This document shows positions 1-8,514 of a stretch of DNA of 14,111 nt, piece by piece. The position numbers and the translations under genes are program-made. Each line of letters begins with the position of its first letter. Position 1 is the stretch's first letter. Location: assembly GCA_025201705.1 (NCBI GenBank), contig MU617391.1:1-14111 (forward strand), read 5' to 3'. The DNA comes from Dissophora ornata (lineage: Eukaryota > Mortierellomycota > Mortierellomycetes > Mortierellales > Mortierellaceae). A model generated the notes under the pieces. It worked only from the letters and a program-made list of their open reading frames with translations, was not told where the DNA came from and did no database searches.

Positions 1-914
1 TGGTCGCTTTGGGCAGAGAGAAGAGAGATGACAGATGCTGATCAGAGAGAGGCGTTATTTTCGCCCGGAAATGAAACCCTTTTGGGTGAATGTGACGTGT
101 TTCAACACCAACGGCTCAAGCACATCAACTTGATGTTGACCCTTTGTCCTTGATCCACGTATTCTATCAACACACACACCCCGCTTTGAATCTAAAGCGA
201 GGATGTGGCCTCACACATTGCGTGCGCCGAGTAATACGTCCACGCCTCAGTGGATAAAAAGGAAGAGGAAGAAAAGGTTGAAGAAGCGAACAATCTCCCT
301 GCTTATTTTTGCCTTTGGCACTAACAAAAATGGTTTTGCAAGGGACGCGTTCCCCCCCCCAGTTCCGCCCCTGAAAAGTTCAAGCACGACACGTTTCATG
401 TCAGGCCAAATTGAGACTCGAGTGCCACCAAAATTCAAATATCGTGGTTCAACGAGATGGTCGTCAAGGGGCCCTCAGTGCTTGTTTGTTGGTGCGAGGG
501 AATTGACCCCAAGAAGTTGTTGTTTCCATCCACATTCGCAAAGTACTGGAGGGAGAATAACAATAAAAATAACGAGCAAGGAAGAGACGTGAAGCTGCCC
601 CCCAGACAGACTAGAGAACAGCTATCCCGGATGTAGGATAGGATAGCCGAATGGGGTGCGCGTCGCCATGTCCACTCGTCCGTTGCAATCCTCGCCTCTT
701 GCTTATTACTTCCACACCGCATTGAAGACACAACAAATGGAAAAGATAACATTTGCCATGGCCGTTGGGCGCTGTTTATCAAATTTTAGGTTTATCGCCC
801 ATGCCACGTTCCCCCTACCCTCCACTCTTCTCGCTCTCCTTTTTGTTCATTCGCCCTCGTTCGACACATTCACCCATCCCGTCATCTCCACTCGGGTCCT
901 CGATTCCCTCTCTA
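1..914. other. 5' flank of the creC-like gene, no gene seen
   Basis: I find no convincing coding region here. The open frames are short and low in complexity, and they overlap on both strands. The last ~110 bases before the start codon at 915 are rich in C and T, as is common for fungal leaders and core promoters. A C9 run lies at 352-360 and a small GGATA tandem near 630-645. An ATG at 801 is in frame with the main start and one at 758 is in another frame, so the leader may carry upstream starts. No TATA box stands out. Confidence 0.5.
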
Positions 915-1846
915 ATGGCCACGTCGCTACTACCTCCCGTCCAGGACTGTTTCGAGTTTGTCGCCGCCGAGGGCAGATACGAGCTACAGCAGGATATCTT
1001 TCTGGACGACGTTCTTGCACACCCCGTCATTCCCACCTATATCTCCTCTGTCTCCGTCAAGTACAAGGACTATCTCAACAGCTCAGGGAATGAGAACGGT
1101 GTTGGAGGTTCGATAGATTTTCAAAACAAGATCTTATCTACAACGAACATTGAACGGGTAGACGAACAACTCAAGGACCTGAAAGTTTCAGATGAGAGGA
1201 CTGCGGACAATGGTGACGATACTCACGACAACAACAATACCAACAACAGCAGTAGCCTAGCAGGGAACTTTCACGGCAATCTTGTCGACCTTCCTCTGTA
1301 CAACGATGAAAGCTTGGGCTACAAAAGTCCCAGGACCAGTGGATTGATGTCTCCAGGCCCACCTCAAGTCATCACACCAGGTCCGCCGCCATTAAAAGAT
1401 TCGACTGCCTCCAATCGTCTCTCGGAATCGGCACCCAATAGTCAACCTAATGCGATTAGTAGTACTAGAAGCCTCGGACGAGCCGCCAGTTTTTCACATC
1501 ATACAGCGGCGCCGTCACAACTGCAAGAAGAAAGCGGCGTCGGTGGCGGCGGCGGTACTACTGCTGCTGGTGGTGTTGTCAACAATGGTGGTGGTCAGGC
1601 TTCGTCATACGCGACTATTGGGCCATCATCAACCTCTTCTGCAAGCTTCGCATCGTTCTTCACTGGCAAACGCAAAAAGCCAAAGAGCAACATTACAAAG
1701 ACCAACTCGACATTCGTGTTAAAGATTATCGTGAATGAGAATTTGGCAAAGATTCTTGCGAATCGCGCGAACGAAGATGTCTATGTGTTCTGGAATATAG
1801 GCAGGACTTTTATTTGGAGCGACCTTGGGCAGAAACCGAACGTGAG

Positions 1847-1894
<48 letters not shown>

Positions 1895-4079
1895 TAACTT
1901 GCTATTTACGTTTTTTTTTGTTCCGCATTGCAGCTGCAGGAGATGACTAAAAGTTGTCTTTGTTTCTTTTTGGAATAGGATCCACTTTCTCGCATATTAT
2001 TCACAAGGGCTTTTCCGACTACTCATGATGTCAATGTCCTGACACGTAGTTGCGACCATTTGGATGTCATCATTGGATTCTCGACAGGCGATATCATTTG
2101 GTTCAACCCTTTGAGCAACAAGTACTCACGACTGAACAAGCAGGTGAAGAAGACAAGCAACCCCAAGCCCTTTTTTTTTTTTATGTATTTATTTATTTCC
2201 TCCGCTACCTCCTTGACGCTGCAGGGTATCTAACCAAGAAATACTGTCGTTGCATGCACATCACGCCGAATTATAAGGCTATTATCAAGGACAGTGCGGT
2301 GACGATGATCAAGTGGATGCCAGGATCTGAGAGTCAGTTCTTGGCGTCCTTTCAAGACGGGACTCTCCTTGTCATGGACAAAGATAGAGATGACAGTACC
2401 TTTAGCCCCTCCACTCCGCCTCACGAAAACAGGTGCGTTTTGTCCTTTTATTATTTCTTCAAATGGAAATTACAGAGATATTAACGCTTTCTTTTCTAGT
2501 TTTCACCCGACAAAACCCAAGCATGGAAGACACAACCCACTCTCTCATTGGAACATTGGCAAAAAATCCGTCACTGGTTTCTCATTTTCTCCTGACCTTC
2601 AACACGTCGCCGTAGTCTCTTCAGATGGTGGGCTACGGATCATTGACTTTCGACATGAACGACTTATTGAATCCTTTCAGTCGTATTTCGGAGCATTGAA
2701 TTGTGTTTGCTGGAGTCCGGACGGGAAATATATTCTGGTAAAAGATTAGAGTGGGGAGGTCGGACATGTATTCGTTTTTTTTTTTTTTTTCCTCTTGGAG
2801 GAAACGCAAACCCCTTCCTCCACCCTTGGGTGCGCCTATTCATAAACAACTGTTTGCATTTATGACACTTAGACTGGCGGGCAAGATGACTTGGTAACGA
2901 TATGGTCCTTCAAGGATTTGAGGATTATAGCCCGCTGTCAAGGACATCAGTCGTATGTCACAGGCGTGGCGTTTGACTCTTGGCGATGTGATGAACGAAA
3001 CTATCGGTTCGGAAGCGTTGGAGAGGATGCGAAACTCTTGCTCTGGGACTTTAGTGTTGGTGCTCTACACAAACCCAAGGCTGTAAGGATGATTTTTTTT
3101 TGTTCTTTTTTTCTCCATCTCTTGAGATTTGGCACTTTCGTCTTACTCTTTTTTCTTTCTTTCTGCTATACCTATCATGCGCATAAAACTATCTCAGGCA
3201 ACGATGCAAAGAAGAGGAAGCAATAGCACGATCAATGGAGTAGGTGGAGCGTTCAAACCGGGTCATCGCAGCAAAGGAAGCATCACCAGTCTTCGAGGTC
3301 CCGGTGGACATAGTTTGTTCTCTGGTCACAACAGATCATCCCTCTCTCAACAAATAACGATACCCGATTCTGTTGCCCCGACCGAAGGCACAGCACCACC
3401 ACAGGATACCAGTAAAGAGTCCTCAGGGGCACCTTCTTCTGTGGCATCTTCTTCTGCGCAAATTCATAACAGCAATGCCACTCAGGATACTCAACCCTCG
3501 GTGAGCCACAATTCTGAAAACGCTTCGGTGGTGGTGGCAGAGACGTCGTCTTTGCTTTCGACATTGGTATCAGAAGTAGGTGACGGCGTTCCACAGCTGC
3601 AGCTGCAGTTGCTGCAACAAACCGCAACATCGTCCAGCGAGGCTACAACTGCTGTCAATAACATTCATACGACGGAGGAAAAAGTACACAAGAAGCCAAC
3701 TGTACAACAGGCTAGAGGATTACCACATCTTCATATTCACCGGCCTCACAACTATGAAAACAATGGTGACAAACACGGTAGTAATGGCGAACATGGTTCT
3801 CATCATGGACTGGGGCTCTCGTCCATGTTCCATCAACAACGCCACCACCAAAACCAACAACAACAACAACAACAGGATGCGAACGCTCAGGAGGAACCAT
3901 TTGTGCGACCACCGGAGCCTCGTGCACGGGTGGCAATGTTGCAGCCGCTCATGATTGCTGCAATTCATCATGAACCTTTGGCCAGTATCACGTTTCGAGA
4001 AGATGCGGTGATGACGAGTGATCGACGTGGACATATCAAAGTCTGGAAGCGACCATCTGTTGTGCCTCCTCGTCCTTAA
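915..4079 (+). CDS. creC: CreC/WDR20/DMWD-family WD40 protein (six exons)
   Basis: The exons are 915-1841, 1979-2143, 2278-2432, 2500-2737, 2873-3082 and 3198-4079. Joined, they give 858 residues with all phases consistent. Family members form a WD40 propeller that binds and activates a ubiquitin-specific protease (CreB in Aspergillus, USP12/USP46 in animals); in Aspergillus the pair acts in carbon catabolite repression. Residues 9-36 ([10 protein letters not shown]) and about 258-306 match the family's N-terminal blocks. WD units follow at about 337-353 ([17 protein letters not shown]), 371-400 ([10 protein letters not shown]), 440-466 ([19 protein letters not shown]), 482-508 ([12 protein letters not shown], then [12 protein letters not shown] across an exon junction) and 524-558. 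The closing repeat is at the extreme C-terminus, about 825-850 ([12 protein letters not shown]). A Ser/Gln/His-rich insert of about 235 residues, with a Q7 run, separates the last two repeats. A Gly-rich run lies near 208-225. The start at 915 is chosen because conserved sequence begins right after it; an in-frame ATG at 801 would add 38 residues. The family assignment is strong. The partner and pathway are inferred from family knowledge. Confidence 0.9.
1842..1978 (+). other. Intron 1 of the creC-like gene
   Basis: The donor is GTGAGT and the acceptor GAATAG, 137 bases, between complete codons (phase 0). It joins ...GQKPN to DPLSRILF, which restores family-like sequence. It holds a (GA)21 repeat, a T9 tract and an earlier CTGCAG that would be a misleading acceptor. 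Confidence 0.88.
1850..1891 (+). repeat. (GA)21 microsatellite in intron 1
   Basis: This is an uninterrupted 42-base GA dinucleotide run that begins 8 bases after the 5' splice site of intron 1. On the transcript it is an all-purine stretch. Its length is probably variable between strains. Confidence 0.97.
2144..2277 (+). other. Intron 2 of the creC-like gene
   Basis: The donor is GTGAAG after ...RLNKQ, and the preferred acceptor is TATAAG at 2277, 134 bases, phase 0. The result [14 protein letters not shown] keeps the spacing of family members. The good-looking CTGCAG acceptor at 2224 is out of frame and meets TAA within three codons. A CTAAC branch-like word lies at 2230-2234, between the two sites. 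An in-frame AAG at 2238 would add 13 residues but sits too close to that branch site. Confidence 0.7.
2433..2499 (+). other. Intron 3 of the creC-like gene
   Basis: A 67-base intron with donor GTGCGT and acceptor TTCTAG after a pyrimidine tract, with a TTAAC branch-like word near 2480. It splits a serine codon after its second base and restores the frame into [17 protein letters not shown]. Confidence 0.88.
2738..2872 (+). other. Intron 4 of the creC-like gene
   Basis: Donor GTAAAA and acceptor ACTTAG, 135 bases, phase 0. It falls inside a WD repeat, between SPDGKYIL and [11 protein letters not shown], which are contiguous in the family. It contains a T16 tract at 2775-2790. Confidence 0.9.
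3083..3197 (+). other. Intron 5 of the creC-like gene
   Basis: Donor GTAAGG and acceptor CTCAG, 115 bases, phase 0, joining LHKPKA to ATMQRRGS. It is T-rich throughout, with T9 at 3093-3101. Confidence 0.87.
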
Positions 4080-4098
4080 ACCAAGTGGGCCCCGCCAT

Positions 4099-4149
4099 CG
4101 AGAGGGGGGAGTTTACGAAATTACACCTCGGCGAAGAGGGGGGTTTTCG

Positions 4150-4150
<1 letters not shown>
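4099..4150. repeat. Imperfect direct repeat around G6 runs
   Basis: Two copies of about 20 bases, 4099-4118 and 4132-4150, share the pattern CGA(A)GAGGGGGG(A)(G)TTT(A/T)CGA with small gaps. They sit just before the A70 run and just after the stop codon of the creC-like gene. Confidence 0.6.

Positions 4151-4152
<2 letters not shown>

Positions 4153-4222
<70 letters not shown>
4153..4222 (+). repeat. A70 homopolymer
   Basis: An uninterrupted run of 70 A, 74 bases after the stop codon of the creC-like gene. It could be a retroposition tail, an expanded A-tract or an assembly artefact. I see no clear target-site duplication: GTAATGCC follows the run, but I did not find it repeated upstream. Confidence 0.97.
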
Positions 4223-4226
<4 letters not shown>

Positions 4227-4520
4227 TGCCTGAGGCCTGTTTTGCAAAGCACCATTGGATCAGTAAGCATTGGCCAAGGCTCCTGCAAGATTCAGTCTTA
4301 TTACCATACCAAACGCATCAAATTCTTTTGATACCTCAATGCGTCGTCAAGGACTTCCCCTGTTTCGTGCCTTCTATGCGGCAAGAACCTAACTCAACTA
4401 GTACCAGTTCCTCCCATCTACTCCATCATATCCGTAGAGACATCATGCAGATATTTTAGCCCTCGTTAATGATCTTTCGAGACCATCCAAATGGAGACAG
4501 ACGATTAAAGATATTTGACC

Positions 4521-4665
4521 GATAGTTAATCACGGTTAACCACAGTTAATCAGTTAACCCACGACTAGTTAGATTAATCAATTAACCACAATTAATCAAT
4601 TAACCACAATTAATCCGTTAACCATTGGTTAATCAGTTAACCAATTAATCACCGTTTAACCATTG
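4521..4665. repeat. Phased TTAAYC word array (minisatellite-like)
   Basis: Fourteen TTAA words start at 4526, 4536, 4546, 4554, 4574, 4582, 4592, 4600, 4610, 4618, 4629, 4637, 4645 and 4656, nearly all followed by TC or CC. Spacing mostly alternates 8 and 10 (some 11), giving an 18-base dimer, clearest at 4581-4616 as ATTAACCACAATTAATCA. Scattered, unphased TTAA words continue to about 4741. The function is unknown. Confidence 0.85.
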
Positions 4666-4813
4666 GTCAAGAAAAAAAAGTTCAGTCAAGTTAATTGCAG
4701 CAACAGTTAACTTTAGCCGTTGTTAAATATTCGCCGGTTAAAATCACCAACTATTTACTCTGATTAAAACTATGTTCTCTATATTTTGGATCCTACATCA
4801 TTGAGTTTCATGA

Positions 4814-4834
4814 TTGTTGTTGTTGTTGTTGTTG
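4814..4834. repeat. (TTG)7 microsatellite
   Basis: Seven TTG units, read as CAA on the minus strand, lie immediately beyond the stop codon of the minus-strand gene, separated from it only by a short T run. They are therefore in its 3' untranslated region. Confidence 0.95.
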
Positions 4835-4838
4835 TTTT

Positions 4839-7800
4839 TTAAATAAAGAAATGGGTGTAAATCTGACTATCCTGATGAACCTCCATTTCCTGACTCTTGA
4901 AGTGATTCAGCTCCATCTTGATCTTTAGAGCAATCGCCGGTGTTAGACGTATCGCCGTGATATTGGTATCACTTGTTCGGTCATATTGCTCCGGAGTCCA
5001 AGTCGCATACACAATCGGTTCCTCCATCGAGAACTGGAGTTGACGACGTGATGGTGGATAGAGTGAAGAAGAGTCTTCATAATAGTACTTTTGATAATCC
5101 TGGTCGTAAAAGTGTTCGTGATGGTGTTGTTCATGTTGTTGTTGTGATGCCGGTTGTGTCATAAGCTGTTGTTGCTCCAACTGCAACTGACGGTAGCCTC
5201 GTTGTTGCTGATGCTCCGCATAAACTGCTGTAGGAGCTGTAGAGCGGATCTTGTAATTCATAGACGAGGCCCTCGAGACCGCCGTAGACGAGTTTGAGAA
5301 AGTCGATGAGTTCGATTTCAGAGTTGGTGTGTACCCACCGCCCGTCATCACAGAAGCGTTTGTCTGACTTTCCATCTCGATCCGATCGACAGAGACCCGT
5401 GCCGCTGAGGCTGTCAGGAGAGGGTTGAACGATTGATCATTCGACAGGCGTCGGCTTCCTGATTGTGGACACGAGACGGTGCCGTGGTACGCGGAGCACG
5501 ACGAAGAGCATGTGCTGCGTTCTGATACAGGGGACGAGGATCCAATACCCTCTGAGGCCGAAGCAAAAGAGCAGCAAGAGGATGGTCGAGAGAGAGTCGA
5601 TAATGGGTTGAAAGGTGGCGAGTATGGCGACCCTGAATGTCCGCTAGGACTTGTTGTCCTGGTCGTGATTGGAAGGACCCGTGGTGTTGGAGGTGTGGAG
5701 AGTGTGCATGAGTTGAATTGAGTATTCGCAGAGTCTTTGTTGGGAGGTCGTCTAGGGCTTTGTGGGCCATCAAAGGTTGCTGCTGCTTCAAATAATGATG
5801 AGGGTGACGAGCAAAAATCGTATTCTGCAAAAGACGGCTCCTGGTCATCCAGTGGGCTGTCTCTCTTGGACTGATTGCGAACAGTTTTTTGATCCTCCGA
5901 GTTCCACCTGCTAAGCGAGGCCAAGACTTGGTTCGCCTCTGCGAGGCGCGCAAAGGGGTCATTCGAACTTGATGAATGCTGGGATGTATTATGCTGGTGA
6001 TGATGATGGTGGTAGCTGCGACGACGAGCGCTGTTCTGTGATCGGATGGATGCGGATCGCCTACGAGAAACACTGTGGACATGATGAACCCTGGTAGGGG
6101 TCGAAGTCGGGGGGCGGTGCACGAGTGCAGACTTGAGCGGCTTTGTGGGCAGAGGCACTGGCGCAGGTGCGTTAGTGTTCTTCTTCTTCTTCTTTTTGCT
6201 AAGCTGCTTGCTGAAGACACTGTTCAAAGACATTTTCTTTGTGGACGTGGTAGGTGCGGGGATCGGTGCTGATCCCGGTGTCAGCGCAGCTGCGCTCTGT
6301 CCCTCCAGAACGACGCGGTCCCTGTCCCATGGCGGCGTCACAAGGCGGTGCACGGACTGACTCGACTTTGTCTTCACATTGTTGTTGTTGTCATGCGGGT
6401 CATTCAAAGAGTGCCGTCTCTGGAATCCAGCTATCTGACGCCCAACAATGGTTAGCGGACTTTCAACATGGGGCACGGAGGATGACCGTTGTTGCTTTGC
6501 GTGTCGTTCCTGATGATTCCGAGAACCAAAGAAAGATGATATCGAAGCGAAGGAGAGTTTCTTCTTGACTGCTCTCGATGGCAATGCCTTCAAAGACCTT
6601 TTGTCGTTGATGACAGCCTGGGAGTCTGAATCATTACTCTCAGTCGTGTAATCAACGTCCAGCGCTGGGAGCGGACACGAGAGGGATGATACAGAGCCAA
6701 GTTGTCTTCCAAGTGATGACAGGGTGGAGGTGGATGCTATTGTTGGCGAGCAGAGAGGGGATGTCTCTGGAGATGTCGAGGGCGTTACTGTCTGAGTCGA
6801 CCCACGCCTGATCTCGCCATGACCCAAGGCAGTATCGCTCGAGCTTGTTGATGAAACAGATCCTCGATGCTGGATGGGAAGCGACGGGCCGGCCTGGTGA
6901 TTGTCTGCCATGTTATCATCGTCCGAGGACAGTGAGATGATATCCTCTTGTGTCTCGACGGAGCTCGAGGGGCCCTGTTTGACAAATACCTTTCGTAGTC
7001 GGGCCGCGAAAGATGTCTTTTTATGGAGAGGTGGCTGCTGATGCCGAGGCAACTCCTGGATTGCCTCTGAGAGGGAGTTCCCGTTGTGGCCAGGATCCAT
7101 CTCAAATGGATGGATGGACTCTTGGTCCAACGACACTCTTGGTACTGCTACTTTAGCGCTTTCTGGTTCAATCGGGGAGCCTGTGGCCGGGGTCACCGCT
7201 GGTAGCCATGCTAATGTCACATACAGATACAAGAGAACATGCATGCATACATGCAAATGTGTAAACCAAAACGGGGCGCCAATGCTTAGTATACTGTTCC
7301 CATCTACACGAAGGGCTACTTCAGTCAAACATTGCTGACTATGCCTCCGCGACGCGATATATTCCATTGCCATCTTATTTAGATCAGAGATGGTCAAGGG
7401 GCCAGTCTTGGAGAGAGGGAGAGAAAAAAAAAAAAAAAAAACACTTACATTCAGCGTATTCCATTGAAGACAGTGGCCTTGGTGTACTCTCCGCCCCGAC
7501 AATACCAGAGGCCATGGTGGCATTTAGGCTACTGTAACTCAGATAGTCACACCCGACCAGCGGGAGAAGACTTGAAGATACCGCGGCCGTACCGCCTACA
7601 GACACACATGAAGGCGTGGATTTGATTCCCATGATTGCTGCAGGGATCACGGACATGGGCATGATGGGCTGTGAGATTAAAAACAGGGGGTTCCCGTCTT
7701 CTGTTGCAGTCTCTGTTGAAGATGTTGAGGCGATGTATGGTGTGGCTGTTGAAGAGGAGGAAAGGGAGTCGCACAGAGAGGGCGAGGTCGTTGGCGTTCC

Positions 7801-8514
7801 TGATACGGGCGAGAGGGAATGTGGGGTAGATGCCTGTAAAGAGATGGAGCTTGATGCCAGGGGAGTACTGATGGCCAATAAGGGTACCACGTTTGGACTC
7901 TTGCTACTGGTTTTGCTATCGACCATCGATCGCGAGAATGCAGTAATTGCCTCTTGGACATGACGGCCCTGGTCAGTTAGGATCATTGAATCTTTGGTGT
8001 GGTGTTGTGCTTGTTGTTGCTGTAGCTGCTGGAATAGTGGTTGTTGCTCTTGGTGGTGGTGAGGAAGGAGGTGGTGGTGGCGGCGGTAGTGGTGTTGCTG
8101 ACGATATTGCCGACGATCTAACCAGGTGCTGGGTGGAGAGGGTTGAGACAAGATTGGGAGGGAAGGAGGTGGAGGGGAGGAAGAAGAATTAGTTGTAGTA
8201 GAGAGAAACAGTGAGGATAACAAAGGCGTTCCTGAACTGGAGGCGGGCTGGGAGGGAAGCTGAAACTGTTGCGTATCCTCTGCACGGCACAGTTGCCCAG
8301 TCTGAAGATTTAGGTGAGAGATTGAGGACACTGTGCGGGCTATAGGTTTTGGTTTGTAGTCCGACGATGGATGGACGCACGAACTGAACGAGGTCGTGTG
8401 CTTTGGGTGCGCTTGATATCGAGAATGAACTTGACTGGCTTCCTTGCGGTATGTTAGAGAAGAGTGAGACGCATTTGTCTCTATTGTTCTGGGCCTATCA
8501 AAGCTCGAAGTCAT
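4839..8514 (-). CDS. Bni4/Afr1-type septin and PP1 scaffold-like protein (two exons)
   Basis: Exon 1 is 8514-7449 and exon 2 most likely 7210-4839, giving 1145 residues. Most of the chain is Ser/Pro/Thr-rich and probably disordered. It has His/Gln runs, a Lys6 run, basic patches (KKTSFAARLRKVFVK, RRHSLND) and a possible helix (FARLAEANQVLASLSRWN). Only the last ~56 residues (1090-1145) look conserved: YATWTPEQYDR, then LTPAIALKIKMELNHFKSQE, then EMEVH and YTHFFI at the end. This pattern recalls the C-terminal domain of yeast Bni4/Afr1, which tether protein phosphatase 1 and septins at the bud neck and direct chitin synthesis. RQLQF at 1078-1082 is a near match to the PP1-docking RVxF motif, with Leu for Val. 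The ATG at 8512-8514 has an in-frame upstream stop. The family call comes from motif recall and is moderate. The exon 2 start is uncertain because several acceptors fit the phase. The gene is convergent with the creC-like gene. Confidence 0.65.
7211..7448 (-). other. Intron of the Bni4-like gene (acceptor uncertain)
   Basis: The donor on the minus strand is a strong GTAAGT (7448 downward), followed at once by T18 (A run at 7424-7441 on the plus strand). The chosen acceptor is ACATTAG, ending at 7211. Other acceptors with the correct phase leave exon 2 starting at 7318, 7315, 7303 or 7198. Reading through the donor in the exon 1 frame stops at 7384, so splicing is required. Confidence 0.55.

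Larger units (their letters stand above)
4080..4838. other. Intergenic region between two convergent genes
   Basis: No coding region is supported in these ~760 bases between the 3' ends of the creC-like gene and the Bni4-like gene. Both 3' untranslated regions must fall here. In order it holds an imperfect G-rich direct repeat, a run of 70 A, an unremarkable stretch, the TTAAYC word array and a (TTG)7 repeat. An open frame crossing the A run encodes polylysine and is not credible. Confidence 0.75.

Noticed and set aside
203..592. 129-residue open frame upstream of the creC-like gene
   Set aside because: Composition is basic and low in complexity, an opposing frame of similar quality overlaps it, and it resembles no known family.
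357..605. CCCCAG words (CreA/Mig1-type sites on the other strand) upstream of the creC-like gene
   Set aside because: The degenerate SYGGRG motif is expected several times by chance in ~900 bases on two strands, so two hits carry no weight.
4085..4459. Open frame with polylysine across the A70 run
   Set aside because: It is explained wholly by the homopolymer, and the flanking residues show no similarity to a protein family.
4521..4665. Telomere-repeat interpretation of the TTAACC words
   Set aside because: Fungal telomeres are normally TTAGGG-like. Here neither strand carries G-rich TTAGGG-type units, and the words alternate TTAATC and TTAACC at 8/10 spacing.
5414..6220. 268-residue Arg/His/Ser-rich minus-strand frame inside the Bni4-like gene
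   Set aside because: It is an out-of-frame shadow of the long Ser-rich exon, whose repetitive codons keep several frames open.
7236..7259. ATGC-repeat with an ATGCAAAT octamer in the Bni4-like intron
   Set aside because: A short GCATGCAT-type repeat is common, and the octamer is an animal POU-factor site with no known meaning in fungi.
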